Of a stretch of DNA of 64,000 nucleotides, positions 47,926 through 60,305 are shown in pieces. The first letter of the stretch is position 1. Each line of letters opens with the position of its first letter. Location of the stretch: the NCBI GenBank assembly GCA_021229015.1, contig CM037787.1, positions 37,046,720 to 37,110,719 of the forward strand. The letters run 5' to 3'. The stretch comes from Solen grandis. Lineage: Eukaryota; Mollusca; Bivalvia; Adapedonta; Solenidae. Below the pieces are notes generated by a model. The model did no database searches. It was not told the DNA's origin and worked only from the letters and a program-made list of their open reading frames with translations. The translations under genes and the position numbers were made by a program.

Positions 47926-48262
47926 CCGTACCGTCGCACCTTTCATTGTAATGTCATAATATTTTAAAGAGGTCAAATAGAAATCCGTACATGAGACTTA
48001 ATATATTATCATTAGAATGCATTGATATAAAATGTTCAATATCGGACCCGTGAGATGAATGTGCTTGTGTAAAATTATATTCAAATACATGTGATACTTT
48101 CAATATAAAAAGGTCATTATACATTAAACAACACTACCAAAGGTTCAATTAAAACTTACAAATATTTAGCAATATCGTTATTGGATAAACAATGTGTTTA
48201 ATACACAAGTAATGCAAGGAAAAAAATCGACACATTTTAATTTTTACTTACTTTATTTTCAG
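47926..48262. other. Intron 2 DNA, nothing else recognised
   Basis: Ends in the acceptor TTTATTTTCAG. Confidence 0.5.
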
Positions 48263-48338
48263 AATGAAACGTATACCATTTCCAATGATGTGTGCACCAG
48301 GTCTGTCTCTTCTGAGCCAATGGTTGACTGCATTCCAG
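48263..48338 (+). CDS. Ependymin-related protein, coding exon 3
   Basis: The acceptor TTTATTTTCAG is strong. The exon encodes NETYTISNDVCTRSVSSEPM then VDCIP and ends at CCAG with donor GTACGTG (48339), phase 1. In ependymin-related proteins this segment contains the cysteine-flanked stretch ending in (C)IP before the 'A.F.G...IG' region. That is what the next exon supplies. Confidence 0.8.
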
Positions 48339-49849
48339 GTACGTGCACGCTTGAATGTTTCAACAAAGTTTAAAAGATGTATTCGGCCCAATATTTATCT
48401 CTACCGATCTTGACAGAAAGTTGTATGTGTGAATATAAAGCGTGCAACATTTTTTTACAGAAATTTTAGAAGATTGAAACAGTTAAATTTAGTGTTCGTT
48501 GCTAAGGTTTTTTTGTGGCGGATGGGGGGGGGGGGGGGGGGTGACCTTTTGCCCCACTAACTTACGGTATACTCTGTTGAACCATATTTGTCATACAAAC
48601 GAATATGTCACACGTGTGATACATTCCTGTGAATTTGTATAGCAAAGGGTTGCGACGTCGCCGAATATGTAACAAAATTCTTTGCTTTAACTGTTCAACT
48701 GACATTTTGAAGTCCTGCACTTATGGTTTTTGAACTCTAATGCATGATATTTAGAATCACAAAAACTATATTGTAATGAACATGCCCATTATTGAGTAGT
48801 TCAAGTGATTAAATAAATTTAATTAAGTTGAGCTTACCCGGTCATAATAATTTTAGTAGAGTTAATCAAAGTTTCTACTTCCTGTTTCCCGATTCGATGC
48901 ATTCTATTATTTCCACCAATCTAACACACGAAAGTAACACGGTGTAAGTTTAAATTGTTTATATTATTTTATTTCATTGATTTAATTCATTAATTCGATT
49001 TAAATGCTTAAATCACGATTATTTATCCACTCTTATAAGCTGACACCCCCTTGATTACTATCATTTAACAAAAATGGTTTTGCCTTGGAAGATTCTATGT
49101 TTTGTAGCTCACGTGACTTTTAGAAAAGTATATAGAGCGGGTCCGCTCAGTTATCAGTCTGTGTTCAACTGTTATCAGGGTAAGATTCTCAGATAGCACA
49201 ACTAAGTCATGATTAATTGTTAGGCTTTGGTTCTGTCTCCCGAGTAGTCACCTAGCATTATTAGGGGCGAAAAGATTCAGAACATTCTTGCTACCAATTA
49301 AGGGTTCCGATACATCCTGTAACTTGGGTTTGGTAGCTCATAATTTGCTTGTCTGTTGGTCAGAGATTGTTATATACGTAGAGTTTGATCATCCAAAGAT
49401 ATTTTCATTCTACAGCTATTAATATCAAGATGGCCTGAGACATCTATTAAGGGGGTTTTCATCTCTTTGATTTATCATAGCTCAGGCAGAGTTAATTGTA
49501 GGATTTCATGACTGGATATTTATCTTTAGAAAAAGGATGGATCAGCTTTCATAAGGAAAAATATTTCAAGTTGATGGAGAAAACCGAATATTTGGAAAGT
49601 TTTCGTCAGCACACAGAGATTGATCAAATCATGGTGGTTATTTGAACACCCACGCCTATGCAAAATGTTGATGCACGTGTAAGGTTTGATATACCAAAAG
49701 TCGAACAGAAGATACCAGTGAGGGATATAAGTATCTTCGAAGGGAGAAGAGGATATGAAGCACAACAGATTTATAACGGACCGCCGTAGCAAGCAACCAA
49801 GTAAGACTGATGTCAGGACATTTTGTGGCACAGATCATGATGACTCTGG
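48339..49849. other. Intron 3 DNA; possible 5' region of an LTR element
   Basis: A G18 run occupies 48524-48541. TATATAGAGCGGGTCCGCTC (49130-49149), followed by CAGTTATCAGTCTGTGTTC, looks like a promoter region of a retroelement. A matching downstream LTR was not found. Confidence 0.3.
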
Positions 49850-51100
49850 AAGTAACAGGACGGTGATCATGAAGCGCCAGCTACATAAGATGGTTTGACA
49901 GCACGGACAAGTTACAAAGCACATTTCGAGATTTATGCTCAGCTGAATGCATGGACAGGAGGAACAGAATGGCTTATATCTGGCAAGCTCAGGGTGTATT
50001 TGTTAATCTGAATACAAAGACTATAGATGATAGAGACTTTGTGAGAGCCCTAGAAAACAAAATCTCAGTCCCAAACCAGACGTTACTCTATAAGGTTCAG
50101 CTAAGGGATAGAAGACAGACACCTTCAGAGTCTATGACCGAGTTAAGTCAGCATATAAGAATACTTACAAATTTCGTATATCCGATGGCTGCAATAGAAG
50201 TAAAAGAAACACTTGCAAAAGAGCAGTTTGTTGATGCTCTTGTCAGCAGTGACATGAGACTGATAATAAAAGAGGCCAGACCAATGGACCTGATTGATGC
50301 AATTCGACACGCCGTTGAACTCATTGCATTTCATCGGGCTGAGAAAAGACAGCAAGAGCAAGTGCGATCTACAGTTGTTAGCCATGAACCAAAACTAGAC
50401 GATTCAAAACAGCTGAAAGAAATGATAGACACGTTGCGAGACGTTGGAACCAGTTTACCCAAAGAGACGCAGGGACTTCAGCGCAGATTTGGTAACATGC
50501 ATCATGACAGGCAGCAGACAGGGTTCAAGTCATTTAATCAGTGCGTTCCTGGTAAAAGCTATATACCACCTAACATGAACAATAAACGGAGATGTTTTGA
50601 ATGTGGGTCAGAACATAATTTCAAGAGAAGCTGTCCGTCATTAAAAGAGAGGACAAGAGGAAATACACCAGGTTTGGCGAAATCAGACATTCATGCTGTG
50701 AACACTACAGGTAGACCTGCAGCTGGACTACTTGCTACATTGACTATTAATGAGACACCCATGGAATGTATAGTTGATACAGGAGTATCTCTGACCTTGA
50801 TTTCTAACAGTTTGTGGGGTGTTTGTGAAGATACCTAAGAAGATAACACGAAAGTTTTCTACTTTCCAGATACTAACTGAATATGTGACAATTTTTCAGA
50901 CAAGTTTCGACATAGCTAAGTGGATAAGTGACTGGCAGAAATATGCCACCATAGACATGACAACTTGTAATGCGTTTACATATGACAGCTATGGGGTTCC
51001 ATGACATCGCGTTGTTGTACTAGTGTTGTCACAGGACATTTTATCATATGACATTATGCTCAAACAGCTGTTTCCGGTTTCGTATAACCATCACATATTT
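49850..51100 (+). pseudogene. LTR-retrotransposon Gag and protease remnant
   Basis: An open frame (49951-50838, 295 codons) has a Gag capsid region. Its tract TLLYKVQLRDRRQTPSESMT and the later ...ETLAKEQFVDAL...ARPMDLIDAIRHAVEL pattern are typical of invertebrate Ty3/Gypsy-type Gag. A zinc-knuckle-like CFECGSEHNFKRSC lies at residues ~215-228, with the histidine one position off the CX2CX4HX4C spacing. A retropepsin motif IVDTGVSLTLIS lies around residue 276. The capsid start lies in another frame upstream (about 49880-49950), so the ATG at 49951 is probably not the true start. A frameshift near 50815 moves the protease C-terminus to a different frame. No reverse transcriptase follows. It is a decayed fragment, not a domesticated gene, on present evidence. 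Confidence 0.75.
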
Positions 51101-51394
51101 TCTTATATATATGGCCGAATTGCAACACTTCGCGTCACGCGCGTGTATTCTATGTATATAAATAGTGTGTTGAACTCGAACTGGATTAAATGTGTTTAAT
51201 GCAACTTCGTTCATATGATGTTGAAAATGTATGAGAAATACACACGTTAAATCGTTATTTGAAGTGATTATATGAAACTATTTTCTTGGTGTTAGAATAG
51301 AAATAGTGAATTCGTTCACAGTTCGTTTATTCATGTTGTGTTTGTTTGATGTTATAATCGCGATTTACTGTCAGTATAGGTCATATGAAAAAAA
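51101..51394. other. No recognised feature
   Basis: AT-rich DNA after the Gag fragment; no polypurine tract or LTR could be assigned. Confidence 0.35.
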
Positions 51395-51522
51395 GGAATC
51401 TGACATGAACTGTCATTTCATACTAAACTTGTTCATGAAAATGTTATTAGGCTCGCGCCAGAAGCTTGCTTAAGAACATTTTCATGAACTCGTTTAATGA
51501 AATGACAATTCATGTCAGATCC
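51395..51522. repeat. Long hairpin, ~48 bp arms
   Basis: The left arm (51395-51445) and right arm (51475-51522) are inverted copies with few mismatches (CTGACATGAACTGTCATTTCA opposite TGAAATGACAATTCATGTCAG). The loop is about 29 bases. Confidence 0.85.
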
Positions 51523-52330
51523 TATATAAAGTTTATGGTGTGACAGACTCCAATGCTTCCAGACGCATTGTCGAACCGTCGTTCGTTGGATACAAAGATT
51601 GTTCTAAGAAAGGACTGCACCAAGTAAGCAACTTATACTAAACGACCTTGTGTGTGACATTACCTTGACCATAAGATTTGCCGTCGAGAATGCTAATACC
51701 TTAAGCTGGGTTCACACTATGAATGACTGTACCAGCGAGGCCAGCGTTCAAAGTATGAAAAATCAATCCAAATATCGACAAAATTATATTCGCGAGGGAG
51801 AACTACGAACGTTTTACATCCGGCGCACATCAAATTTTCGTTTGACAGCGTGTACTAGCGCTTGGCAACTTACTTTCTATAGTGTACATACTTTTGCCTT
51901 TATAATCGTATATGCAGCTGTGCCGACTTAGTTCAGCTTAAACGAACGAATACTCAGCATAGATAAGATGGAGTCAGCGTCAAACGGAGAAGAAACAAGA
52001 TCGCAGACTTTACCCTCACATAGTAGATTATTCTTCAGGAGTCAAACTAAGGCAAATTCTTTTGAACGTAATCAAGCGTCCTGGAACGTTTTCAAAATTA
52101 GCACAATTTTTGCAAACGAAAGCTTTAATTTTATCCAGCGCTCCAGAACGTTTAAAAACGGAGCACAACATACACCAACGTTTATCTCCAAACATCGACT
52201 GTTAAAAATCCCCAAACGAACGCAACATTCGCCAGCGTCCGCATTATAAGCTTTTAAAAACTTTTACTAGAGGAACTGGACGTTTGTCCAAACGTCGATA
52301 AATGTCGGTCCAAGCTCAGTTCTAGTGTGC
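51523..52330. repeat. Unclassified block with recurring AACGTTT motifs
   Basis: AGCTGGGTTCACACTA at 51705-51720 resembles the ends of common MITEs. Many AACGTTT/CCAGCG motifs follow to 52300. Two open frames (51650-51931, 51968-52249) have no recognisable domain. Clear terminal repeats were not found. Confidence 0.35.
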
Positions 52331-52830
52331 TGGTAAGTTGATGTTTGACGAACTAATTTAAAAAAAAAATGGCTGAGACACAAAAGCGGAAAGGATGGAC
52401 GAACAGAATCACGAAAGACAGTCCGACTGCTTTATGCCACATCTACCAATGTATAATGATGCTAATCGACCTAATCGTAATTTGATTTCATGTTGAAAAT
52501 GTAGATAATTCTGTGCTAAATACATAAGAATGGTGCATTGTAGTATACATAATGGATTTTGATGAATTCCACACATTACGGTATTTACCCTGGACATGGG
52601 ACAACGGAACAGACAAATGGACGTACAAATATCTGTAGAATAAAAAGTTCACAAAATCGTTCAAGTGCCGTCAATTTTGATTAAACCCATTTATGTTATC
52701 GGACCGTTATTTTGTTAATATGTCAAAAGTAATTCATATTCATCGGAACTGCAACTCTACTGACTATTCCGATAATGTGACATATATGGTTTTGTTGCAT
52801 TAGGGTACAATCTTACAGACGTGCTACATG

Positions 52831-52913
52831 TTTGTCAGATGTGTGTGATGTGTTCGCACTAATTTGTCACATTGTGTGACAAATTCGAACTTACACATCA
52901 CACATATGACAAA
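52831..52913. repeat. Perfect-cored hairpin, ~40 bp arms
   Basis: AATTTGTCACA-ttg-TGTGACAAATT (52861-52885) forms a perfect 11 bp core. The palindrome extends outward imperfectly through TGATGTGT / ACACATCA to TTTGTCA / TGACAAA. Confidence 0.85.
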
Positions 52914-53193
52914 TTCGTTTGTGTGACAAATAGTGTTCAACAATGCTCATCATTTGACATTTTACCACTTGGCTTCTATTGACATATAATACAGGGATGA
53001 ATGAACACCTAATTTATGTGCGGGGAGAGAAGAACCCAGACTAACACTCACAATACAATCAGATTTTGCTTCCCCAACCAGTAAAAAAAATGGATCCGGG
53101 CCTGTTCGCAAATCACAATTTGGAAAACGTAATATAGGCTAAATGGCTTATTAAATTCATAATTAGAGTTTTTTTTTTTTTTATTATTGACAG

Positions 53194-53349
53194 AAGACGC
53201 AAAAATGCTCGGACATTACAATTTGGGTCTTAACCACTCCATACATGTGACCAAGTATTCCTGGACTGAGTCCGAAGAAACTATTTACACAGAGGTGACA
53301 GATGACTGCATGCCTGTAACTCTCACTGCTACAGCAAACAAAGGCGGAT
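53194..53349 (+). CDS. Ependymin-related protein, coding exon 4
   Basis: The acceptor T-tract-TTATTATTGACAG is good. With the phase 1 base from exon 3 the frame reads EDAKMLGHYNLGLNHSIHVT..., then TEVTDDCMPVTLTATANKGG. It ends at donor GTAAGA (53350), again phase 1. The A-x-(M/F)-x-G-x-(Y)-x-(I/L)-G block, the acidic W-containing strand and the (V)xxCxPV motif are the conserved ependymin C-terminal half. The expected last exon ('..GI.xPxxFxxPxxC') was not found in the remaining 10 kb. It may lie beyond the window or in the gap. Confidence 0.82.
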
Positions 53350-53669
53350 GTAAGATTTTATATACACAATATATCAATCTTTTTTCAACCAGATTTTCAT
53401 GGAAAATCCTGGTTATTTGAAATGGGTATGCCGTTTGGCGAGCGGGCGTCAAACATTCTTCTCCGCCGAATATCTCCTGTTAGAATAGAGCGATTTAAAG
53501 TTTTCATATTTGTTAGGTAGATATCTTTAGGGAAGATAAAGATTGGGATTGTTTTTCATGATAGAGTCAATATCATTATTACTAAAATTAAAATTTCGTT
53601 ACTGTCAAATAACTTCTTTAAGAACAGATTTACTATATAGATACCTTATGGGAAGTGGAAGATTGATTA

Positions 53670-55000
53670 TCAGGTCATTAGGGTCAAGGTCACTAATTAG
53701 TTTAAACATATTTTATTTGTAAATGACATGTTACAAAATAAGTGAAATTGCAAGTTACAAAGATACACAAAAAGGATTTGAACTGAAAGCTTATTGTAGT
53801 TTTTATCCTGGATAATAAATTTAACAGAGATATTGGAGATATTACAAATAATTGAACATGGTACATTAATAGGGTGGTATCAAGAATAATAAGTAAAAGT
53901 GAATTTAAGTAGTACTGGGTAATTGGTAAATAAAGGATTGTCAGAGAAAGATTTTTTGGTATAAAGAGGGTAAAATGAAGGCCGAATCAAGAATCAAACC
54001 GCTTGGATAGTCTGATATAAAGATAGACAGCTTCAAATATTGCAATATTTGTTCGATTTTAAAACAAGGGATTTCCTTTAAGAATAACCTCCAAGGATGG
54101 TTGGCAGTACAGAGAGATAATGTCGAGAAGTGACTGGCGAATGTGACGGTATTTGCTATAATGAAAGAAATAATGACTAGCGTTTTCAATTTCGCCACAA
54201 TTACACAAGGGTGAATCTACTATGTTTTTCCGGAAGAGGTCATATTTTAGTGAACTACTTTCTGTGCGGATACGGAGAAAAAGTGCTTGAGATCTTCTAC
54301 CACCATAAAAATACTGGGGTAACTTTGTTACTGTGGGCTTGATTTTATATTTGAATGATGAGAGCGATCTTGAGGTCTGCAATGACGGGTCTAATGTGTT
54401 CCACTGACTAATACTTAAAGGAAGGAAAGAGTTCAAATACAGGGCCGTTCTACATAGTGGGAGAGGTATTGCATTGCTATTTCTAAGGTTGTAGTCATTT
54501 TCAGGTGAAACAGGAAGCATGTTAGATAAATAGGAAAGTGAGAGGTTATTCGTCATTTTATATATTAGAAATAATGCATGTTGACGACGTCTAGTTTCTA
54601 AAGTTTCCCAACCGGTTTCGGTGTACAAATGAGTTTTTGAAATAAGTTTACTGGTGCCTGTAACAATCCGAGCGGCTTCAAGCTGAATACTTTCGAGTTG
54701 ATCTTTTTCATATTGAGAACAGTTATTCCAAATTATGTCTGAAATATTCAAGAATAGGGCGAATGAATGATATGTATATTATTTCTAGGCTCTTTCTGTC
54801 AAGAGTATATTTTAATCGTCTCATTATATGTATTCTACTCCAAGCTTTATTTGAAATATAATCTATATGTGAATGCCATTTACAGTCATTAAACAGAATG
54901 ATTCCAAGATGTTTATGTTAGGTTACTTCTTTAATTAATTGGTTTTCCATGTACAACGGTGGGTGAGAAAGTTTATTAAGCTTTCGGCTAATAAGTAAGG
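53670..55000 (-). mobile_element. 5'-truncated non-LTR retrotransposon (CR1/Jockey-like RT C-terminus)
   Basis: The main frame 54751-54059 (230 codons) starts within SDIIWNNCSQYEKDQLESIQ. It ends with the zinc-ribbon-like SPLCNCGEIENASHYFFH common at the end of such ORF2 proteins. Further upstream, in another frame (about 54998-54760), are HLGIILFNDCKWHSHIDYIS and YISFIRPILEY, the usual RT thumb region. At least one frameshift (near 54750) and a stop separate them. It is a dead insertion in the ependymin-related gene's intron, antisense to the gene. The 3' limit is approximate. Confidence 0.8.
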
Positions 55001-56126
55001 TCACTGTTACTCAAAATAGTTTTGTTTGCTTGGGGCGACCTGGCCAATTGGCGTGTTTCTTGTTTTGTTAAAAGTATTTGTCATTGCTTAAAACATGAAA
55101 ATTAAGTGATGCTTGTCTTAGCTACCTTGTTAACGCACCAATTTGTTTGATATGGAAGGGCAACCAGGTCAAAGTTCTATTCCGCATGTTTATGATTCTG
55201 TTGTTGTTATATGCAATTTAAATTTCAATGTAATCAATTTCCAGCTATTGATGTTGTTATTCTGTGTGTCATCCTATATGTTTTTTTTTTATAATTGTGG
55301 AACTTTCAAAATGTCTTCTTGATTATATAAACAATCAATTCTTTTGATGTATTGTTTTTACTCGCAATCCGTTAGTTCTACAATGCATTCCGATTACTGA
55401 AATCCGCTTACCGCATTCCGCCTACAAAATTGCAATTCGATTTTGAACTGTACGGGTTTCTCGGCCCTTTCTGACAGCAATAAATTCAAAGCCTTTTTGT
55501 ACGTCTAACGTATTAAAATTCCAAAGAAATACGTGCTAATTAAATTTGTATCATTTCTTTGTGAAATGTGTAACATAAACATGTATGAAATACGTTGTTT
55601 ATATTCATACCGATAAAAAGAGTGTCCTTATTCACACATTTAAACGTCATACTGTCATACTGTTGTGTTCTACAATTATAAAAAAAAAAGCATTTAGGCC
55701 TACACACAGAATAACAAAAATACGGAACATGCGAGTAAGACAAATTTATTAAAACATTTGAAGCGCTTAGTTAAAATCTAAGATTAAATGATGTTTATAA
55801 TAATTTTGCTATATTAATTATGAGCCGCGTCATGAGAAAACCTGTCTTCGGGAGTTTGAAGTCGTTTTGATATATATCGTGTTAAAGTTGCGCAGACTTT
55901 TTTCCACTTGCTTCCGAGTAGATTGGCGCGCTTTTTAAATGATTACATTGGCAAGTGATTTATACAGCATGTTTATGACATACTGACAAATGACAAATAT
56001 TGTTTTAATTAATGTGGGATCCATAAACACAGGCATGGACGATCTAGGGGTAAGTACTTCATACGTTTACAATTAGATCTAATGATTTTGTTTTATTTAT
56101 GTCTGATAAAACAGTTCAGTTAAATG
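55001..56126. other. No recognised feature
   Basis: A run of fully AT-rich DNA with no recognised exon or element. A short GT-AG-bounded open stretch at 56033-56049 is too small to interpret. Confidence 0.4.
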
Positions 56127-56378
56127 ATCTCCGAGGCCGGGAGGGTAAAGTCGCTGACTTTAACACTCACTCAACCCCTCTCTGCGTGGGTTCGAAACCC
56201 GGCAGGGTCATTCGAATTTTCATGTGAGGAAGCCTTCCAGCTGGCTTGTGGTAGGTCGGTGGTTCTACCCGGATGCCTCCGTGCATTCGGGGTCTTCCTC
56301 CACCTGTAATTAGCTGGACGTCGCTATATGACTGAAATACTGTCGAAGCGACGGTAAACTCAAATAGTCAAGTCAAGT
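56127..56378 (+). mobile_element. tRNA-derived SINE, copy 3
   Basis: It is the same family as 19396-19644 and 34340-34615: box A-like AGGCCGGGAGGG, box B GGGTTCGAAACCC, and the same body ending AAATAGTCAAGTCAAG. Confidence 0.88.
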
Positions 56379-56585
56379 CGTCACGTTTTTTTTATCTCTC
56401 ATTTTCTTCCATCAGAGTTTAAAAAAATATGGTCGGCGGTAACAAATTACGTTAATTCGGGCATTCAGGTCTAAAGAAACGGAGTTTTGTTGTTGTTTAT
56501 TGCCTTACATGTTCTCAATTCTATTCTTAGTAAACAAATGCTTTAATATCGCCTTCCAAACATAAATATGCAATCCATATTACAG

Positions 56586-58912
56586 GAGCTGGATTCTGTT
56601 CGGTAGAAAATCTGTTGAGAAAGTAGCTCTCACCCCCGATGACATCAATATCGACGAAGAGTTGGGAGATGATGAGAGCAAAGATGAGAAGGAACGAAGA
56701 CTTAATGGCCAGTTGAGGGACTTTGTAACAGGGGAATTGGAGGAAGAAAATGCAGCATATTCAACTATCCATTATATTGATAATGAGGATTACATGAAGA
56801 ATTGATTTAGTGAAGAAAGTAGAGAATTTCAATGGAAGTGTCCTGTTCCATGTATTGATAAGTTTAGGAAAGAAGAGATAGAGGATCTCATTTTAAACTT
56901 AATAGAAATGAGTAAGGCAGAGAAAGACATGTATTTAATTGACGTGATTCATCCAATACAAACTAGGCCTATATGGAGGGGACAGAGAAAAGGAAGAAGA
57001 GTATCTTACTCTTGTGTGGCGTACAACATTTCAGTACATATTTGAAATAGAGCGCCATATTATTTCGTCTTAGTGTTCACATTTGCATTTGAATGACATA
57101 GTTCCACGTATTCATGGGAACTCAAATAAGAAGCCTCACCACGCCCTCAACTACACTGAGATAAAAGCGTGCGTTGATTTTTTATTGAGATATAATGATG
57201 AGAATGGCATGCCTCAACCTGCGGCGCCACGTAGAAGAGATAATGAACCTCCCATCTACCTGCCAGCCTGCTTAACTAAATACTCAATTCACAAAGAGAA
57301 TGCAGGCAGCAGCTGAATGTGAAAGACTCCGAGTGAGGTGTTTGAGACTGACATCATTTAAAACGACTTTGGCTCAGTGTGCACCCCATATTAAAATATC
57401 AACACCAAGGAATGATCTGTGTCTGAAATGCGAATTCATTCGAAGAAAATTGAAAGAGACTGTGTCAGAAGATGACAAGACAAAGTCAGCGAATGAGCTC
57501 ACCTTACTCATAGCGCATGCTCAAGAAGAGAGAAGGTTGTGTAAGGAAGCAGTGGATAGATGCATGTTCTTTACACGTTTGACTTCAGCCAACAGGTTTC
57601 AATCCCGCACCAGTATAAACAGATGGGTTCGCTGATGTATTTCGTGTCACCTAGAAAAGTGCAGATATTTGCAGTACGTGATGACAGGATACCCGTGTAG
57701 TACAACTATATTATTGACGAGTATCAGTGTATTGGTAGGTAGCTTTTCCAGTTAGTTGCGGTATTTACGACATTATAAAATGCTCACAATACGCTGAGTC
57801 ACTCTCTGCTTGATTCATATGCTAAAAAAGCAATATATGTGACTTTAATCCCAGTGTTTAGGTCATATGACTAAAAAAATCCACGTTTTCCTTCAACTCT
57901 AAATTTTAGTAGTAAATCAGCTGAAGTCGCTCTTTTTTCCATAATAACCCCCACCGACAGTCTCTCAGTGCCCTGAGCGTTGTTATTTGTTCCATACGGT
58001 TCCTTTCATAAATTGCATACATACGGAGGTCAGTAATTTGACTGAATCAAAATAGTATGAGGAAATTAGATGTTGTTTCGTGATACCTCATTTGTGTAAC
58101 TGAACTTTAGTCTTAAGTTTGAGATAACCATTTATTTATCATATACATCAACACGCAGAATAATGTTTCATCCAATTATGATTGATACATTGTTGATTGG
58201 ACGTAAAACCACCTAACAAACAACGTTTCCTCTAAATGCGTTACTTACAAGTCATAATTGGGAATGATGTTTATAGTTCATGATTTTTAGGACAGGACAG
58301 AAGTGATGTCCATGGTCCGAATGACGTAATAAGTATGATGTATCACGCATTGGCCTTCTTCGGACATGGAGAGAATTGCATTGTGGTAACTGCCCTGGTA
58401 TGTCATTGTAAATAGTAAATAAAATTTCTTAATATGGAGCATTTACCATTTGCACCTTTTAAGTTTTAACTTTCTGTTTAAATATATGTACATAACAATG
58501 CATATAACGATTTAATTCATTAAGAAAGACATTATATACTTGTCATTAATTTATGTATATCACTGTCTTTGTATATTTTCGACAAAGGGAAAAATACATT
58601 GCTGTTGTATTCCTATTTACAGATGCTACGTTGGTAATGGATTTGCACTCATCAAGAAATTGTACCGGATATCCGATGTAGACTCGCTCTCCCAGTTCCT
58701 GCAGGTGGTTAATATGAGCTCCACCACAAACAATGCTGTGTCGTTCAGAAACCGGCATGGAGAACAACAGTGGCAGTGGAAAGACTGTGTATCCTTTTTG
58801 ATCCGGTTTTCAAACCTCTCCAAGGATAAGTAAATACCACCATTTCCAATTTAAACGTAAGGAACCAGGAATGGTCTATGCCAGGAATCAGATCAGCGAT
58901 CAGCCCATGGCT
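56586..58912 (+). pseudogene. Decayed member of an uncharacterised metazoan family (DUF7869-like)
   Basis: Fragments in order are: an acidic N-terminal frame (56586-57020) with TGA at 56803; then VPRIHGNSNKKPHHALNY and PQPAAPRRRDNEPPIYLP (57084-57296). These are followed by APHIKISTPRNDLCLKCEFI (57300-57590), and QQVSIPHQYKQMGSLMYFVS with SPRKVQIFAV to IIDEYQCIG (57590-57740). Later come HGPNDVISMMYHALAFFG (58290-58397) and GNGFALIKKLYRISDVDSLS to YHHFQF (58622-58912). The order matches a family widespread in invertebrates and fish, whose members I recall as DUF7869, with RNase H-like DDE/N features. The HADNCxGQNKN segment expected between the last two blocks is missing. There are several frameshifts (near 57020, 57297, 57592, 58812) and stops (56803, 57072, about 57694). 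GT and AG dinucleotides at 57741 and 58288 could be a real intron. Function unknown. Confidence 0.7.
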
Positions 58913-60305
58913 ACGTAACATCCATTATGAAAACCCGAATAGAAGTCGATCCATATGAGAGACCGTCGACCCTGTTTCCTTTCGGACTGTGGCAACATAG
59001 ACAACAGTATCTGTACAAAACCTCCCGGTCGTATGTGCGAGCCGAATGCCGGGGTGAGACCTGTCTGCCGCCCCGGGAGGAGTGATGTTGTGACTGTCAC
59101 TCACAGATGGTTATGATTTAGATCATGTTCTTGATATAAGTTTATTTTATGAATTATTATGAAGATCAGATATAAACTTACTCGTAGTCCTATTAAAACT
59201 TAGTTTACTGAATCAGATACGAACGATGTAGTTTTCATTAATTCCTTTCACACATCGGTATTCGATCAGGATTTACGTAAAATCTTAAAGTCCATAACTT
59301 GTAAGAGGTAATATCTTAAAACTGAATTATGGAAGCCCTGGAAGGAAATTTTGACTTGCGACTTATGACTTTTGAGTTATGATTTGTAACCTTTGTGCAC
59401 GGCACTTCTCCTCCATGAGATCTACCGACCTGTAAGGTCTCAAGGTTCTTTTTTTTTGAGTTATGATCCGGACAAATAGAGTGACAGACAGACAACTCTG
59501 ACACAAAGGTACCATGGCCGGATTTTACACTTTGTCATTTCTTGTTAAATTTTTGATTCATAGGTTGGTTTCCTATAATGGTCAAGAAATGTTTAATAAT
59601 AAGAAAAAAATTATTTTACTTACAATTTATGACTAGTGACTTACAACTTGTGACGAGTGACTTGTGACTTACAACTTGTGACTTAAGACTTTTGACTTAC
59701 AAATTGTAACTGGTGATTTGTAACTTGCAATCTGACTAAAGTCATCTCCTATATATACGCCACGCTACATTAGGATCTGAGGACGACCCGTTGACGTTCG
59801 TGTTCTAGATATTTCTGTCTCAGCCAATCAGATCGTAGCTTGCAGAATTTTGTAAGTGTTCAATATCTATATTTAGCACAGTCATTTCAGCAGGAATATT
59901 AAAGTCACCTAAGCGACGTCTATAGAATCCGTCAACGTCGACATTGAAAAGAAAATATAGGCGGCCATTTTGTTTTGTTATGAAAGATATTTTCCTGACT
60001 TGACGTCAGAATAAACAATACACAAATTATAAAATAAAATTACTAGTTCAACCAGGGTGCTTGACACACTCTTGCCTATTTTTAGCCAATGTCATCGCGT
60101 CCTTATGAAATTAACACGGTTACAAAATTCGAATCGGCAGAAAGTGTATTCAGTGAGGGGCGTTATAAAAGTTTTAGAAAGAGAAATTGTATGCTGCAAT
60201 TAGATAAGAGCTACCAGGGATTCTGTATACAAATATCGTACGGTACTCTATTCCGACGCATCACTATTCCGACGCCTTTTTTGTTTTGACCTCAATTTTT
60301 ATTAA
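58913..60305. repeat. Mostly unrecognised; GACTTACAACTTGT minisatellite at 59619-59735
   Basis: 59619-59735 is a degenerate array of TGACTTACAACTTGTGAC-like units, with scattered relatives at 59350-59390. Other frames are short. No terminal ependymin exon was seen. Confidence 0.55.

Noticed and set aside
51650..52249. Two adjacent ~93-residue frames as a small gene
   Set aside because: No domain, no splice continuity, and the block has repeat-like AACGTTT motifs and a MITE-like left edge.
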